NCBI RefSeq assembly: GCF_016756615.1 | Contig: NZ_AP023262.1 | Span: 5,395,501-5,459,500 of the forward strand | Origin: Mesorhizobium sp. L-8-3 | GTDB lineage: Bacteria > Pseudomonadota > Alphaproteobacteria > Rhizobiales > Rhizobiaceae | Length of the DNA: 64,000 nt | Reading direction: 5' to 3' | Shown: piece by piece, positions 41,718-52,186 of the stretch | Numbering within the stretch: the first letter of the stretch is position 1 | How the letters are laid out: each line of letters starts with the position of its first letter | Translations under genes and position numbers: made by a program | The notes under the pieces: generated by a model | The model's database searches: none | Told to the model about the DNA's origin: nothing | What the model saw: the letters and a program-made list of their open reading frames with translations, nothing else

Positions 41718-44405
41718 TTAATTCCCGGGAAGGTCGAGCGTAGCGAGCGACACGCCTCCTTCGTCAGCATGATGCCGCACGACAAAACCAAGCTCGCGCG
41801 CCATGCCGAGCATCTTTTCGTTCTCGCTCAATATGATGCCTTCGATGCGGCCTATCCCGTCGGCGCGGGCATAGTCGATGAGCTTGGTCAGCAGGGCCCA
41901 GCCGAGCCCCTGTCCCTGCAGGTCGCTGCGCACCAGCAAGGCATATTCGGCCACCTCGCGATCGGGATCACAGGCCAGGCGCCCGATTCCGGCGGCAGCG
42001 CCACTGTCGGCCTCGAGCGCGACGAAAGCCATCTCGCGGTCGTAGTCGAGTTGAGTGAGCCGTTTCAGCATGTCGTCCGGAAATTGCTTGCGCGCCCCAA
42101 GGAAGCGCAACCTGATATCCTCCGGCGAGACCTTTGCGAAGAAATCCGGATAGAGCGCGAAATCGGCCGGCTTGATCGGCCGGATGAGATAGCGGACACC
42201 TTTGGCCGAATGCTCCTGTTCCCAGCCGGCCGGATAGGGGCGGATGGCAAGTCCGGGATTGGGACCCGGCGTCTCGACCGCGCCGGGATCGATCTCGACG
42301 CGGGCGTCGAGCGCAATCACCCCATCGGCGTCGGCCAGCAGCGGATTGATGTCCATGCCCGCGATACAAGGGAAGTCCACGATCATCTGCGACAGGCCGT
42401 TGAGCGCGGTGGTGATTGCCCCCATGTTGGCGGGTTTGCGATCCCGGAACCCGGCGAGAAGCCGCCCGATGCGCGTCCGCGATATAAGATCTCCGGCCAG
42501 CACGTCGTCGAGCGGCGGCAGAGCGATTGCCGTGTCGTCTATTACCTCGACGGCGACTCCGCCCGCTCCAAACAGGATGACCGGACCGAAGATCGGGTCG
42601 CGGCTCATGCCGAGGATCAGTTCCTGCGCATGCTTTCGCGCGATCATCGGCTGGATTGCATAGCCCTCCATGTCGGCATCGGGCGCATGGCTGGCGACCC
42701 GGCTGCGGATCAGCCCGGCTGCCTCTTCCGCCGCCGCCGCGGTCTCAATATCGAGCACCACGCCGCCGACATCGGATTTGTGCGAGATTGCCTTGGACAG
42801 AAGCTTGACCACGACCTTTCGGTTTCGTTCGAGCAGTCGGGCCGCCGCCCTGCCCGCCTCTGCCGGCGACCGCGCCACGATCGTCTCCGGAACCGGGATC
42901 GAATAGGCCGCTACCGCCGCCTTGGCCTCGGGCTCGGTCAGCATGCGCCGACCCTCTTTTGCCGCCTGACGGAAGATTGCCAGCACGGCTTCGCGATCAC
43001 AGGCGACGTCCTCGCTGCGGCTCGACGGCACGCGCATCAGCGCCGTCTGCGCGCGTGCCCAATCGGTAAGATAGGAGACGGCGGTCGCGGCATAGTCCGG
43101 TGTCTCGTAGCTCGGCACGCCGGCATCCTGCAGGATCTGTCGGCCCTGGCGGGCCGTCTGCCCGCCGAGCCAGCAGGTCAGCACCGGCTTGCCGCCGATC
43201 ATTCCGTTCGTCGTCAGGGCCGCGACGGCCGCCGCTGCTTCCGTCGGGGAAGCGAGGCCCGTCGGACAGTTCATGACGAGCAAGGCATCCGTCCCTGGAT
43301 CGGCGGCGGCGGCTTCGACGGCCGCACGATAGCGCTCGGGCGTCGCGTCTCCGATGATGTCGATGGGGTTCGCACGCGACCAGGTCGGCGGCAAGGAAAC
43401 GTCCAGGCGCTCGATGGTGGCGGGCGTAAGCTCCGCGAGTTCTCCCTTGCAATCGATAAGCTGATCCACGGCCAGAACGCCTGCCCCGCCGCCATTGGTC
43501 ACAATTGCAACCCGGGATCTCTGGAGGGGCCGGAACAGCGCCGTCGTCTCTGCGGCGTCGAACAATTCGCCCAGTCCGTGAACCCGCAATATGCCCGCTC
43601 GCGCAAGAGCCGCATCGACGACCCGGTCGGCGCCGGAGAGTGCGCCGGTATGGGTGGCGGCGGCCTTGGCTGCCTGCTCGTGCCTGCCGGACTTGATCGC
43701 GATCACGGGCTTCAGCCGCGCGGCGGCGCGGGCCGCCGACATGAATTTGCGCGGATTGGGAATCGTTTCGAGATAAAGCAGGATCGCCCGCGTCTTCCCG
43801 TCTCGCGCCAGCAAGTCGAGATAGTCCCCGACATCGACGTCGGCCATGTCGCCGAGCGAGACGATCTGAGAGAAGCCGACATTGTTCTCGGCCGCCCAGT
43901 CGACCAGCGACGTGACGATCGCCCCGGACTGGGACAGGAGGGCCAAGCCGCCCGGCTGCGCCGGCATGTGACCGAAGCCGGCATTGAGCTTGACCGGCGG
44001 GATCATCAGCCCAAGTGTGTTGGGGCCGATGATGCGAAAGAGATAAGGCTTTGCTGCATCGAGCATCGCCTGACGCAGGCCGTTGCCCGCAGTCAGGCCG
44101 GCGGTGATGACAACGGCCGCCCTGGTACCCTTCTCGCCCAGTTCCCGCACGATGCCGGGGACCGTTTCGGGCGGTGTGACGATGACGCCCAGATCGGGAG
44201 CATCCGGAAGAGCCGAGGTCCGGGCGTAGCATCGCCTGCCCGCGACCTCGCGATATTTGGGATTGACCGGCCAGATCTCGCCCTCGAAGCCGCCCTCGAC
44301 GATGTTGCGCATGACGGTCGCGCCGACGGACCCTTCGCGGGTCGAAGCACCATAGACCGCGACCGATCCGGGATGCGCCGCAAATTCGAGATTCCGAACA
44401 GTCAT
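41718..44405 (-). CDS. ADP-forming acyl-CoA synthetase fused to GNAT acetyltransferase (Pat-like)
   Basis: An 895-residue protein. Residues ~1-470 contain the CoA-binding and succinyl-CoA-ligase-like domains (VAVYGASTREGSVGATVMRNI; active-site His region AATHTGALSG). Residues ~480-710 form an ATP-grasp domain (KLLSKAISHKSDVGGVVL, GMSRDPIFGPVILFGAGGVAVEV). Residues ~730-895 are a GNAT domain (LVRSDLQGQGLGWALLTKLI). In Pat enzymes this layout acetylates and silences acetyl-CoA synthetase. Whether the synthetase half is active is not clear. Start MTVRNLEF at 44405. Confidence 0.9.
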   Translation of the reverse strand: MTVRNLEFAAHPGSVAVYGASTREGSVGATVMRNIVEGGFEGEIWPVNPKYREVAGRRCYARTSALPDAPDLGVIVTPPETVPGIVRELGEKGTRAAVVITAGLTAGNGLRQAMLDAAKPYLFRIIGPNTLGLMIPPVKLNAGFGHMPAQPGGLALLSQSGAIVTSLVDWAAENNVGFSQIVSLGDMADVDVGDYLDLLARDGKTRAILLYLETIPNPRKFMSAARAAARLKPVIAIKSGRHEQAAKAAATHTGALSGADRVVDAALARAGILRVHGLGELFDAAETTALFRPLQRSRVAIVTNGGGAGVLAVDQLIDCKGELAELTPATIERLDVSLPPTWSRANPIDIIGDATPERYRAAVEAAAADPGTDALLVMNCPTGLASPTEAAAAVAALTTNGMIGGKPVLTCWLGGQTARQGRQILQDAGVPSYETPDYAATAVSYLTDWARAQTALMRVPSSRSEDVACDREAVLAIFRQAAKEGRRMLTEPEAKAAVAAYSIPVPETIVARSPAEAGRAAARLLERNRKVVVKLLSKAISHKSDVGGVVLDIETAAAAEEAAGLIRSRVASHAPDADMEGYAIQPMIARKHAQELILGMSRDPIFGPVILFGAGGVAVEVIDDTAIALPPLDDVLAGDLISRTRIGRLLAGFRDRKPANMGAITTALNGLSQMIVDFPCIAGMDINPLLADADGVIALDARVEIDPGAVETPGPNPGLAIRPYPAGWEQEHSAKGVRYLIRPIKPADFALYPDFFAKVSPEDIRLRFLGARKQFPDDMLKRLTQLDYDREMAFVALEADSGAAAGIGRLACDPDREVAEYALLVRSDLQGQGLGWALLTKLIDYARADGIGRIEGIILSENEKMLGMARELGFVVRHHADEGGVSLATLDLPGN

Positions 44406-44591
44406 ATCCACTGCCCTCCGTCTTTGAACACATCTCTCATGCCAAGGCGTGGATGCTGACGCATCCAAGCGCCCCAATCGCCAGCGCGGCCCCTCCGGAC
44501 CGCTTGGCTTTCGCTCCAATGGGCCACGCGGTCGCGCGCTCCAACGGTCGATATCATCGACATTTGGTCTAATCTCAATTGAGCCTCATCT

Positions 44592-44605
44592 TTGCGACAG
44601 ATCAA
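44592..44605. promoter_or_regulatory. Degenerate FNR-like site before trxC
   Basis: TTGCGACAGATCAA has seven of eight conserved positions. For trxC (start 44714) a class II start would be near 44640. The remaining 44406-44713 gap shows no gene. Confidence 0.4.
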
Positions 44606-44713
44606 CTCGCAGGGTCCTCCATACGCTATTGTGCCGATGGAACCGGATTGTCCGACCGGCGTCCGTGCTGGATTGTCGCTTCCGCTACATGACCGTTTCG
44701 AGAGGAGCCGTCC

Positions 44714-45169
44714 ATGACCACGTCAGAGCTTGCGGTCTGCAGCAACTGCGGCAGCGTGAACAGGTTGCCGACGTTCCGCAGAGCCGAAGAGGCGAGATGC
44801 GGCAAGTGCCGCAAGCATCTGTTTTCCGGTCATCCGGATGATGTCGACGGCGCGACCTTCGAACGGCAGATCACTCGAAGCACACTGCCGGTCCTGGTCG
44901 ATGTCTGGGCCCCCTGGTGCGGCCCTTGCCAGGTTATGGCACCGGCCTATGAAGCGGCCGCCCGGGAACTCGAACCGCGCATTCGCCTCATCAAGCTCAA
45001 CTCGGACGCCGAGCAGACGGTCGCCGCGAAACTCGGCATTCGCGGCATCCCGACAATGATCCTCTTCCACAGGTCAAAGGAGATAGGACGGGCAACCGGG
45101 GCGATGAGTGCCGGTCAGATCGTGCGCTGGGTGCGCGAACGCATCCCCCTCCATCCGGCTGACGCTTGA
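44714..45169 (+). CDS. trxC: Thioredoxin 2 (zinc-binding thioredoxin)
   Basis: A 151-residue thioredoxin with an N-terminal zinc ribbon (Cys9/Cys12 and Cys29/Cys32) and active site WCGPC at residues 68-72. The later GIRGIPTMILF holds the cis-proline. TrxC reduces disulfides in the cytoplasm and its zinc ribbon is redox sensitive. Its stop codon overlaps a FNR box that drives the next gene. Confidence 0.94.
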   Translation: MTTSELAVCSNCGSVNRLPTFRRAEEARCGKCRKHLFSGHPDDVDGATFERQITRSTLPVLVDVWAPWCGPCQVMAPAYEAAARELEPRIRLIKLNSDAEQTVAAKLGIRGIPTMILFHRSKEIGRATGAMSAGQIVRWVRERIPLHPADA

Positions 45170-45179
45170 CCAGGATCAA
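45166..45179. promoter_or_regulatory. FNR box upstream of an uncharacterised gene
   Basis: TTGACCAGGATCAA overlaps the trxC stop codon. A class II start would be at ~45214, 16 nt before the ATG at 45230, the same geometry as hemN. Confidence 0.82.
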
Positions 45180-45229
45180 AGCACGCGAGGCTCGGGCGAC
45201 CTAAGCAAGCCGAAGAAAGGAAGGATTCC

Positions 45230-45616
45230 ATGACAACGCTGCAAGACCTCACGCCCCGGTTCCGCCATGTGCGCCTGCTGCTCGCCCGCGAGAGGGACCA
45301 CCCGACCGGCGAGCCGGAACAGGGCTACGACCTTCTCGTTCCGCTCGACGACGAGGGGCGGCTCGATGCGGCCGAATGGAAGGTGAAACAGGCGCTGTGC
45401 CGTGTCAGACACTTCCAGGCCGGGCAGGACGACCGTATCGGTCGACTTCGGCGCAAGCCGGGCGGGCAATGGTATTTCGACTATGTCGAAGGCGAGCGCG
45501 ACGACGAGGTCGGCTTCCGCCTGGGAGAGGAACGCTTCGTGACGGGGGAATATGTCTCCATCGGCAGCAACGGCGCGATGCACACCTACCAGGTCGCACG
45601 GGTGGAGAAACCCTGA
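45230..45616 (+). CDS. Uncharacterised 128-residue protein of the FNR regulon
   Basis: A soluble 128-residue protein with no signal peptide or helix. Segments include RHVRLLLARERDHPTGEPEQGYDLLVPLDDEGRLDAAEWK and WYFDYVEGERDDEVGFRLGEERFVTGEYVSIG, rich in acidic residues and beta strands. There is one Cys (ALCRV). I recognise no named family or active site. The FNR box at 45166-45179 and a GAAAGGAAGG ribosome-binding site support expression under low oxygen. Confidence 0.75.
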   Translation: MTTLQDLTPRFRHVRLLLARERDHPTGEPEQGYDLLVPLDDEGRLDAAEWKVKQALCRVRHFQAGQDDRIGRLRRKPGGQWYFDYVEGERDDEVGFRLGEERFVTGEYVSIGSNGAMHTYQVARVEKP

Positions 45617-45647
45617 CGGCACCAGGCCCGCCGTTCATTCCGACCGG

Positions 45648-45872
45648 TCATTTCCTGCGCGCGCTGCCCCGACGCGCCGCTTCTTTTCGGCGCCGGCGCA
45701 GGATCTCGTCGGTGCCGGTCAGCTTCTTGCCTCCCCCGGCTATCAGCGTGGAAACCACCGACACCGGGTCGCTGGCAGGGAACGTATCCCTCAATCCCTC
45801 GGCGAGCTGTTCGTCGAGGGTTTCCCGATCTTCCGCCCGCCCTTCCGTCCGTCGTTTGATCTTCACGGTCAT
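45648..45872 (-). CDS. Small conserved-looking protein with TFPASDPVS motif (74 aa)
   Basis: A 74-residue basic protein: KIKRRTEGRAEDRETLDEQLAEGLRDTFPASDPVSVVSTLIAGG and a lysine/arginine-rich tail. The E-LRDTFPASDPVSV segment recurs in small alphaproteobacterial proteins of unknown function. It converges with the 128-residue gene, 31 nt apart. No enzyme motif is visible. Confidence 0.6.
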   Translation of the reverse strand: MTVKIKRRTEGRAEDRETLDEQLAEGLRDTFPASDPVSVVSTLIAGGGKKLTGTDEILRRRRKEAARRGSARRK

Positions 45873-45958
45873 CGTGTGATCCTCCCATCTGGACTTTCAG
45901 CTGCGCGCTGAGCCTGAAGCCTCCGCCAGCCCGCTCGAATGCCTGACGGTTGCGATTC

Positions 45959-46942
45959 TCAAGGAACCAGGACCGCGGCTTCGGTCAACCTACCCGCGCG
46001 AAGGTCACCGAGCGCCTCATTTGCCCGCTCCAGCGGGTAGACGACCGTGTGGGTGCGCACGCCGGCCCGACTTGCCGCGGGAAAGAACTCGACTGCGTCG
46101 CGCCGGGTCAGATTGGCAACCGAGACGAGTTCGCGTTCCTCCCAGAGCAAACGATAGGGCATCGAAGGAATGTCGCTCATATGGATGCCGCCGCAGACCA
46201 CACGGCCGCCTTTGCGTACAAGGCGCAAAGCTCCCGGCACGAGTTCGCCGACGGGTGCGAAGATGATCGCCGCATCGAGCATCACATCGGGCGTCCTGTC
46301 CGAGCCGCCGGCCCAAACGGCCCCCAAAGACCGGGCGAAATCCTGGGCCTGCAGATCCCCTGGGCGGGTGAACGCGTTAACCTCGCGTCCCTGCGCGACA
46401 CAGAGCTGGGCCACGATATGGGCCGCCGCGCCGAAGCCGAACAGCCCTATCCGCCGGCCCTCGCCTGCCTTTTTGAGCGAACGCCAGCCGATCAGACCCG
46501 CGCAGAGCAGCGGGGCGAGCGCGACGGGATCCGCATCCGGATCGAGGTCGAAGGCATAGGAGGCGTCGGCCACGACGTGCGTGGCGAAGCCGCCGTCGCG
46601 CGTATATCCGGTGAACAGCGGATCGTCGCAGAGGTTCTCCGCGCCGGCCACGCAATAGGCACATGCCCCGCATGTATGGCCAAGCCAGGGCACGCCGACG
46701 CGCCGCCCCAGCCGCGAAGGATCGGCGCCGGCGCCGATCGAGTCCACGATGCCGACGATCTCATGTCCGGGAACCAGCGGAAGTTTCGGGTTCGGCAGAT
46801 CTCCGTCGACCACATGAAGATCGGTCCGGCAGACGGCGCAGGCTTCGACCCGCAGCCGGATTTCACCCGGGCCGGGCAACGGATCGGGCCGCTCCACGGA
46901 TTTGAGCGGTCGCCCTGCTTCTTCCAGCGTCATTGCCTTCAT
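45959..46942 (-). CDS. Zinc-dependent alcohol dehydrogenase family protein
   Basis: A 327-residue medium-chain dehydrogenase. The catalytic zinc ligands lie in VCRTDLH and VPGHEIVG; the structural-zinc cysteines in CGACAYCVAGAENLC. The NAD-binding domain has RIGLFGFGAAAHIVAQL, a variant of the Gly-Xaa-Gly-Xaa-Xaa-Gly motif. It resembles AdhA/AdhP-type enzymes in redox-stress settings. Start ATG 46942 gives MKAMTLEEAGRPL. No FNR site was seen. Confidence 0.9.
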   Translation of the reverse strand: MKAMTLEEAGRPLKSVERPDPLPGPGEIRLRVEACAVCRTDLHVVDGDLPNPKLPLVPGHEIVGIVDSIGAGADPSRLGRRVGVPWLGHTCGACAYCVAGAENLCDDPLFTGYTRDGGFATHVVADASYAFDLDPDADPVALAPLLCAGLIGWRSLKKAGEGRRIGLFGFGAAAHIVAQLCVAQGREVNAFTRPGDLQAQDFARSLGAVWAGGSDRTPDVMLDAAIIFAPVGELVPGALRLVRKGGRVVCGGIHMSDIPSMPYRLLWEERELVSVANLTRRDAVEFFPAASRAGVRTHTVVYPLERANEALGDLRAGRLTEAAVLVP

Positions 46943-47099
46943 GGCATCATCAGGACCTCGTGCGCCCCGGATGATAACAGAAAAGCGGTACCAGCGGTTG
47001 CTACACTGGCGATCAGATTCGGCAGGTGATCGCGAATCCTCAGCTCTGCCCAACCGGCCGGCTCAAGACCGGTCTGCCGACCGCGCCCATGCACGCCTC

Positions 47100-48790
<1,691 letters not shown>

Positions 48791-48887
48791 CGGAGGCTGA
48801 CATAGGTTGGCTGCGGCAAAAAGCCAATATGGCCACCGCGCCTTTCCTGCCGTCAGCCGTCAAGCGTCCGATGAGGCACGCCATTGC

Positions 48888-49190
48888 CTAATTGTCGGGC
48901 CATTCCGCCGGAAAGTCCTGCGCAGCATACAGAATACACAGAATCTCGACCGTTCGCTGCTCTATCCGGTAGATGATGACCACCCGACGCTCAAAATTGA
49001 GAGCCCGCAGACCAGCGGCCAGGTCGTCCCGGCGCGGCCCACGTTCCGGCATCTGCGACAAACACTGACAGTGCTGCTGGAGCCGTCGCACGAAAGCGAT
49101 CGTTCGCTCCGGACTGTCCCGCACGATGAAGTCGTCTATGCTGTCAAGGTCGGCCTCAGCCAGAGGGTGGAACGTGACCCTAGGCGTCAC
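48888..49190 (-). CDS. ParE/RelE-family toxin
   Basis: A 100-residue RelE/ParE-superfamily toxin: VTFHPLAEADLDSIDDFIVRDSPERTIAFVRRLQQHC, then RGPRRDDLAAGLRALNFERRVVIIYRI and a conserved C-terminal ILYAAQDF. ParE members poison gyrase. It overlaps the 3' end of a small antitoxin-like gene (49180-49323) by 11 nt, the usual toxin-antitoxin coupling. Confidence 0.88.
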   Translation of the reverse strand: MTPRVTFHPLAEADLDSIDDFIVRDSPERTIAFVRRLQQHCQCLSQMPERGPRRDDLAAGLRALNFERRVVIIYRIEQRTVEILCILYAAQDFPAEWPDN

Positions 49191-49323
49191 GACCCGCGGC
49201 TTTCATGCGTTCGAGGTGCTTGCGTTCCAGCCGCGCGAAGACTTCGTCAGCGGGAATGCCGGCACGAGGATCATCGAGAGCTGCGCGTACCTTTTGGCGC
49301 ATGATTTCGAATGGCACTGCCAT
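49180..49323 (-). CDS. Small antitoxin partner of the ParE-like toxin (47 aa)
   Basis: A 47-residue ORF: MAVPFEIMRQKVRAALDDPRAGIPADEVFARLERKHLERM..., mainly helical, with basic C-terminus. Its stop region overlaps the toxin start. The IPADEVFARLE segment is common in short antitoxins paired with ParE-like toxins. No DNA-binding ribbon-helix-helix is obvious. Its start codon overlaps that of the plus-strand ParD-like gene. Confidence 0.7.
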   Translation of the reverse strand: MAVPFEIMRQKVRAALDDPRAGIPADEVFARLERKHLERMKAAGRDA

Positions 49324-49591
49324 GCGCACCAGCAAACCTCTGACCGTCACATTGGACAAGCAGCAGCGCAGCGTGGACGAGCGATTGGTAACAGGCGCCT
49401 ACGACTCCGCCAGCGAGGTCATTCGTTCAGCCCTTCGAGCCTTGGATCGCGAGGAGAAGGCTATAAACGTTTCGTCCGGCATGAATGTTACACTGTCATA
49501 CATATCTCGGATAGAGGGCCGTCGTCTCGGCAGCGCTTTGCATATTCGGGCAGCGGCCGTCTCTTCGATCAATGCACCGCCGCATACATGA
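49322..49591 (+). CDS. ParD-like ribbon-helix-helix antitoxin with aberrant tail
   Basis: An 89-residue ORF. Residues ~6-47 (PLTVTLDKQQRSVDERLVTGAYDSASEVIRSALRALDREEKA) are a recognisable ParD/CopG ribbon-helix-helix. The ~42-residue tail does not resemble the toxin-binding part of ParD, no ParE follows, and the ORF end overlaps rbsA-like coding sequence in opposite orientation. It appears to be an orphan or truncated antitoxin. Its ATG overlaps the start codon of the minus-strand antitoxin (bases 49322-49323). Confidence 0.5.
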   Translation: MRTSKPLTVTLDKQQRSVDERLVTGAYDSASEVIRSALRALDREEKAINVSSGMNVTLSYISRIEGRRLGSALHIRAAAVSSINAPPHT

Positions 49592-51071
49592 TCTTCTCCT
49601 CGGTCGCCTCTTCGGGCGAGAACTCCTCGACGACGCGGCCCGAACGGCAAACCAGGATGCGGTCGGAGATGTTGAGGATCTCGGGCAGATAGGAGGAGAT
49701 GACCACGATCGCGAGACCGTCATCCGCCAGTTGGTTGATCAACTGGTGGATCTCGGCGATGGCGCCGACATCGACGCCCCGGGTCGGCTCGTCGAAGATG
49801 ATCATCCCGGGCTTCTGGACCAGTGATTTCGATATCACCACCTTCTGCTGATTGCCGCCCGACAATTCGATGACACGCGCATTGTGGTCGATGGCCCTGA
49901 TGTTGAGCGCCTTGGTCCATTCCGTCGCAAGCGCGCGCATTTCGGACATGCCGACCACGGTCTTTTCCTCCAGGCCGGCGGCCAGTTTGCCCATGAAGAG
50001 GTTCTCCGCGATCGACATGGTTTCGAAGAAGCCCTCGGTCTTGCGGTCTTCCGTGACATAAACGATGCCGTCCCGCATCGCCTGGCGCGGCACGCGATAG
50101 CGGACGGACCGGTCCCTCAGGCGAACTTCTCCGCCGTTGAAGAAGTTCCGCTTGGCGACGCCCGCGACGATCTTGGCCGTTTCTGTGCGGCCGGAGCCGA
50201 TCAATCCGAACATGCCCGTGACCTGGCCGGAATAGACGGAAAAGGAGGTGTTGCGGACGATGTTGCCCATCGAAAGGTTCTGGACGCTCAGCACCTTTTC
50301 GCCCGTTGATCTCGCCCCGCCGCCGGAGTGCTTGCGGTACAATGCGCTCGAGAGCGTTCGGCCGACCATGGCGCGGATGATCTTGTCGCGGTCGAAGGCG
50401 GTCTTGACATCGCTCGCCACCAGTTCGCCGTCGCGCAGAATGGTGATGCGGTCGGCGATCTGCAGCGCCTCCTCGATGGCATGCGAGATGAAGACGATCG
50501 AGACGCCGCGACGTTTCAGCCGCTCGACCAGCGCGAAGAAATGATGCTTCTCCTCCGGCGTCAGCGAGGCGGTGGGTTCGTCGAAGATGATGACGCGCAC
50601 ATTCTTGCGCACGGCGCGGGCGATCTCGACCATCTGCTTGTGGGCAGCACCCAGGCTCGACACGACGGCGGTCGGATTGACGTTGAAATTCAGCGACTGG
50701 AGGAAGGTCTGCGCGGCGATGTTGAGGCCGCGTATACGGTTGAACAGGTTCTCGTCGCCGAGATAGAGGTTCTGGGCCACCGTCATCGACGGCACCAGGC
50801 TGGTCTCTTGGAAGACCATCGCGACCCCGCTGTCGAGTGCCTCGGCAGGCGTGGAGAAATTCACCGGCCTGCCGTCGAGCAGCATCTCGCCTGAGGTGAG
50901 CTGCGCCACCCCGCACATCATCTTGGTCAGCGTCGACTTGCCGGCCCCGTTCTCGCCGAGCAGGGCATGCACCTCACCCTTGGCGAGCGCGAAATCGACG
51001 TCGGTCACAGCAGGCACGCCGCGATATTCCTTGGTGACCTTCCTCATCTCGATGAGCGGCTGCATGGTCAT
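49569..51071 (-). CDS. Sugar ABC transporter ATP-binding protein (RbsA/XylG type)
   Basis: A 500-residue tandem ATPase. First domain: GENGAGKSTLTKMM, LGAAHKQMVEIARAV, VIIFDEPTASLTPEE. Second domain: degenerate P-loop GLIGSGRTETAK, LSGGNQQKVVISKSL, MIIFDEPTRGVDVGA. This is the ribose/xylose-class layout where one site is catalytically weak. It is the last gene of the importer operon and overlaps the propeller gene by 4 nt (ATGA), which decides the start at 51071. Confidence 0.93.
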   Translation of the reverse strand: MTMQPLIEMRKVTKEYRGVPAVTDVDFALAKGEVHALLGENGAGKSTLTKMMCGVAQLTSGEMLLDGRPVNFSTPAEALDSGVAMVFQETSLVPSMTVAQNLYLGDENLFNRIRGLNIAAQTFLQSLNFNVNPTAVVSSLGAAHKQMVEIARAVRKNVRVIIFDEPTASLTPEEKHHFFALVERLKRRGVSIVFISHAIEEALQIADRITILRDGELVASDVKTAFDRDKIIRAMVGRTLSSALYRKHSGGGARSTGEKVLSVQNLSMGNIVRNTSFSVYSGQVTGMFGLIGSGRTETAKIVAGVAKRNFFNGGEVRLRDRSVRYRVPRQAMRDGIVYVTEDRKTEGFFETMSIAENLFMGKLAAGLEEKTVVGMSEMRALATEWTKALNIRAIDHNARVIELSGGNQQKVVISKSLVQKPGMIIFDEPTRGVDVGAIAEIHQLINQLADDGLAIVVISSYLPEILNISDRILVCRSGRVVEEFSPEEATEEKIMYAAVH

Positions 51072-52186
51072 TCTCCCGCCTGCATCCAAGCCGGTGTGGC
51101 GATCAGCAGATCGAGGGCGACGATCGCGCCGCCGCCCAGGCTTGCGGCCAGAAGCCTGCCACCGGCCTCGACACAGCTCGCGATCCCATGCCTCGTGCCG
51201 TCGGCACGCGAATGGAAGCTGCCGGTCGGACGGAAGTCGCGGTCGAGCCGCACGACAAGGCCGTAGGACCGGGTCGGCGCCCATGGCTTCAGCATGCCGA
51301 GATGCTTCTGCGCTCCGCCCTGCAGCGGTTCCAGGAACGTGCTGGATGCCTTGAGCGCCGGAGCCGCCCAGTAGTCCGGCTCGATGTCGGCCATCATGCG
51401 GCGAAGGAATTCGGGTTCCCGTTGCACGAACTCTATGAGTTGGTTGCGCGGGGCGAACACCGACAGCCAATAACCGCCTCCCGAAGCCGGCGCCAGCCGC
51501 GCCGGATAGCCGGGCAGGTCTTCGAGCACCAGCCTTGCCGGCCCGCCGTCCCGGTCGAAGAGAACGATCCGGTGACGCCAGCTCTCGCAGACCGCGATCG
51601 CGCCGTTCTGGGCAGCCGCGAGGCCGTAGGGCCAGCTCATCCGGTCGCCGATCAGGCTCGCCTTTCCGCTCGCCAGATCAACGCGGGCGACCCAACCTGT
51701 CGCGCCGCGCAGCATCAGGTCATGTTTCCATTCTCTCGCCGGCCGCGACGCCGACCCTTGCGCCACGGTCAATTCGCCAGCGGACGCGAAGAGCAGCGCC
51801 GTCGTACAGACGAGGGGGCGGTCGGACAGGCTGTCGATCACCTTTCCGTCGTGAGCTCCTCCCCGCAACAGGACCCGCCCGTCATCGAGACCGATCGCCA
51901 GCGCGCCATCCACGCCGGCGCCGAGCGCCGTGACCGTCCGGTCGAAGCGGTACAGTTCCGATGCTTGCCCGTTCGAGACGTCGAGAGCGAGCACCACGCC
52001 GCCGCTCGAAAAATAGCCGCGCGTCCCGTCGAAGACGAGGTTGTCCGGCGCTTCGGCGGCGAGCAAAGCGACGGCTTCCTCCAATGTCCGGTTGGGGCGA
52101 AGGGCGCCGTCCATCGGCGGCACGGTGACGGCCGCTTCGCCGCTGCCGCGGAAATTGTCCCAGATTCTGCGAACCGCGCCGATCAC
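51068..52186 (-). CDS. Strictosidine-synthase/SMP-30-like beta-propeller protein
   Basis: A 372-residue protein starting with GTG in a GTGA overlap with the upstream fusion gene. Blade-like repeats include DNLVFDGTRGYFSSGGVVLALD, WPYGLAAAQNGAIAVCESWRHRIVLFDRDGG and EDLPGYPARLAPASGGGYWLSVF, matching APMAP/strictosidine-synthase-type six-bladed propellers (related to lactonases and paraoxonases). It has no signal peptide. It is clearly paralogous to the propeller half of the neighbouring fusion. It may hydrolyse a lactone derived from the imported sugar; inference only. Confidence 0.8.
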   Translation of the reverse strand: MIGAVRRIWDNFRGSGEAAVTVPPMDGALRPNRTLEEAVALLAAEAPDNLVFDGTRGYFSSGGVVLALDVSNGQASELYRFDRTVTALGAGVDGALAIGLDDGRVLLRGGAHDGKVIDSLSDRPLVCTTALLFASAGELTVAQGSASRPAREWKHDLMLRGATGWVARVDLASGKASLIGDRMSWPYGLAAAQNGAIAVCESWRHRIVLFDRDGGPARLVLEDLPGYPARLAPASGGGYWLSVFAPRNQLIEFVQREPEFLRRMMADIEPDYWAAPALKASSTFLEPLQGGAQKHLGMLKPWAPTRSYGLVVRLDRDFRPTGSFHSRADGTRHGIASCVEAGGRLLAASLGGGAIVALDLLIATPAWMQAGE

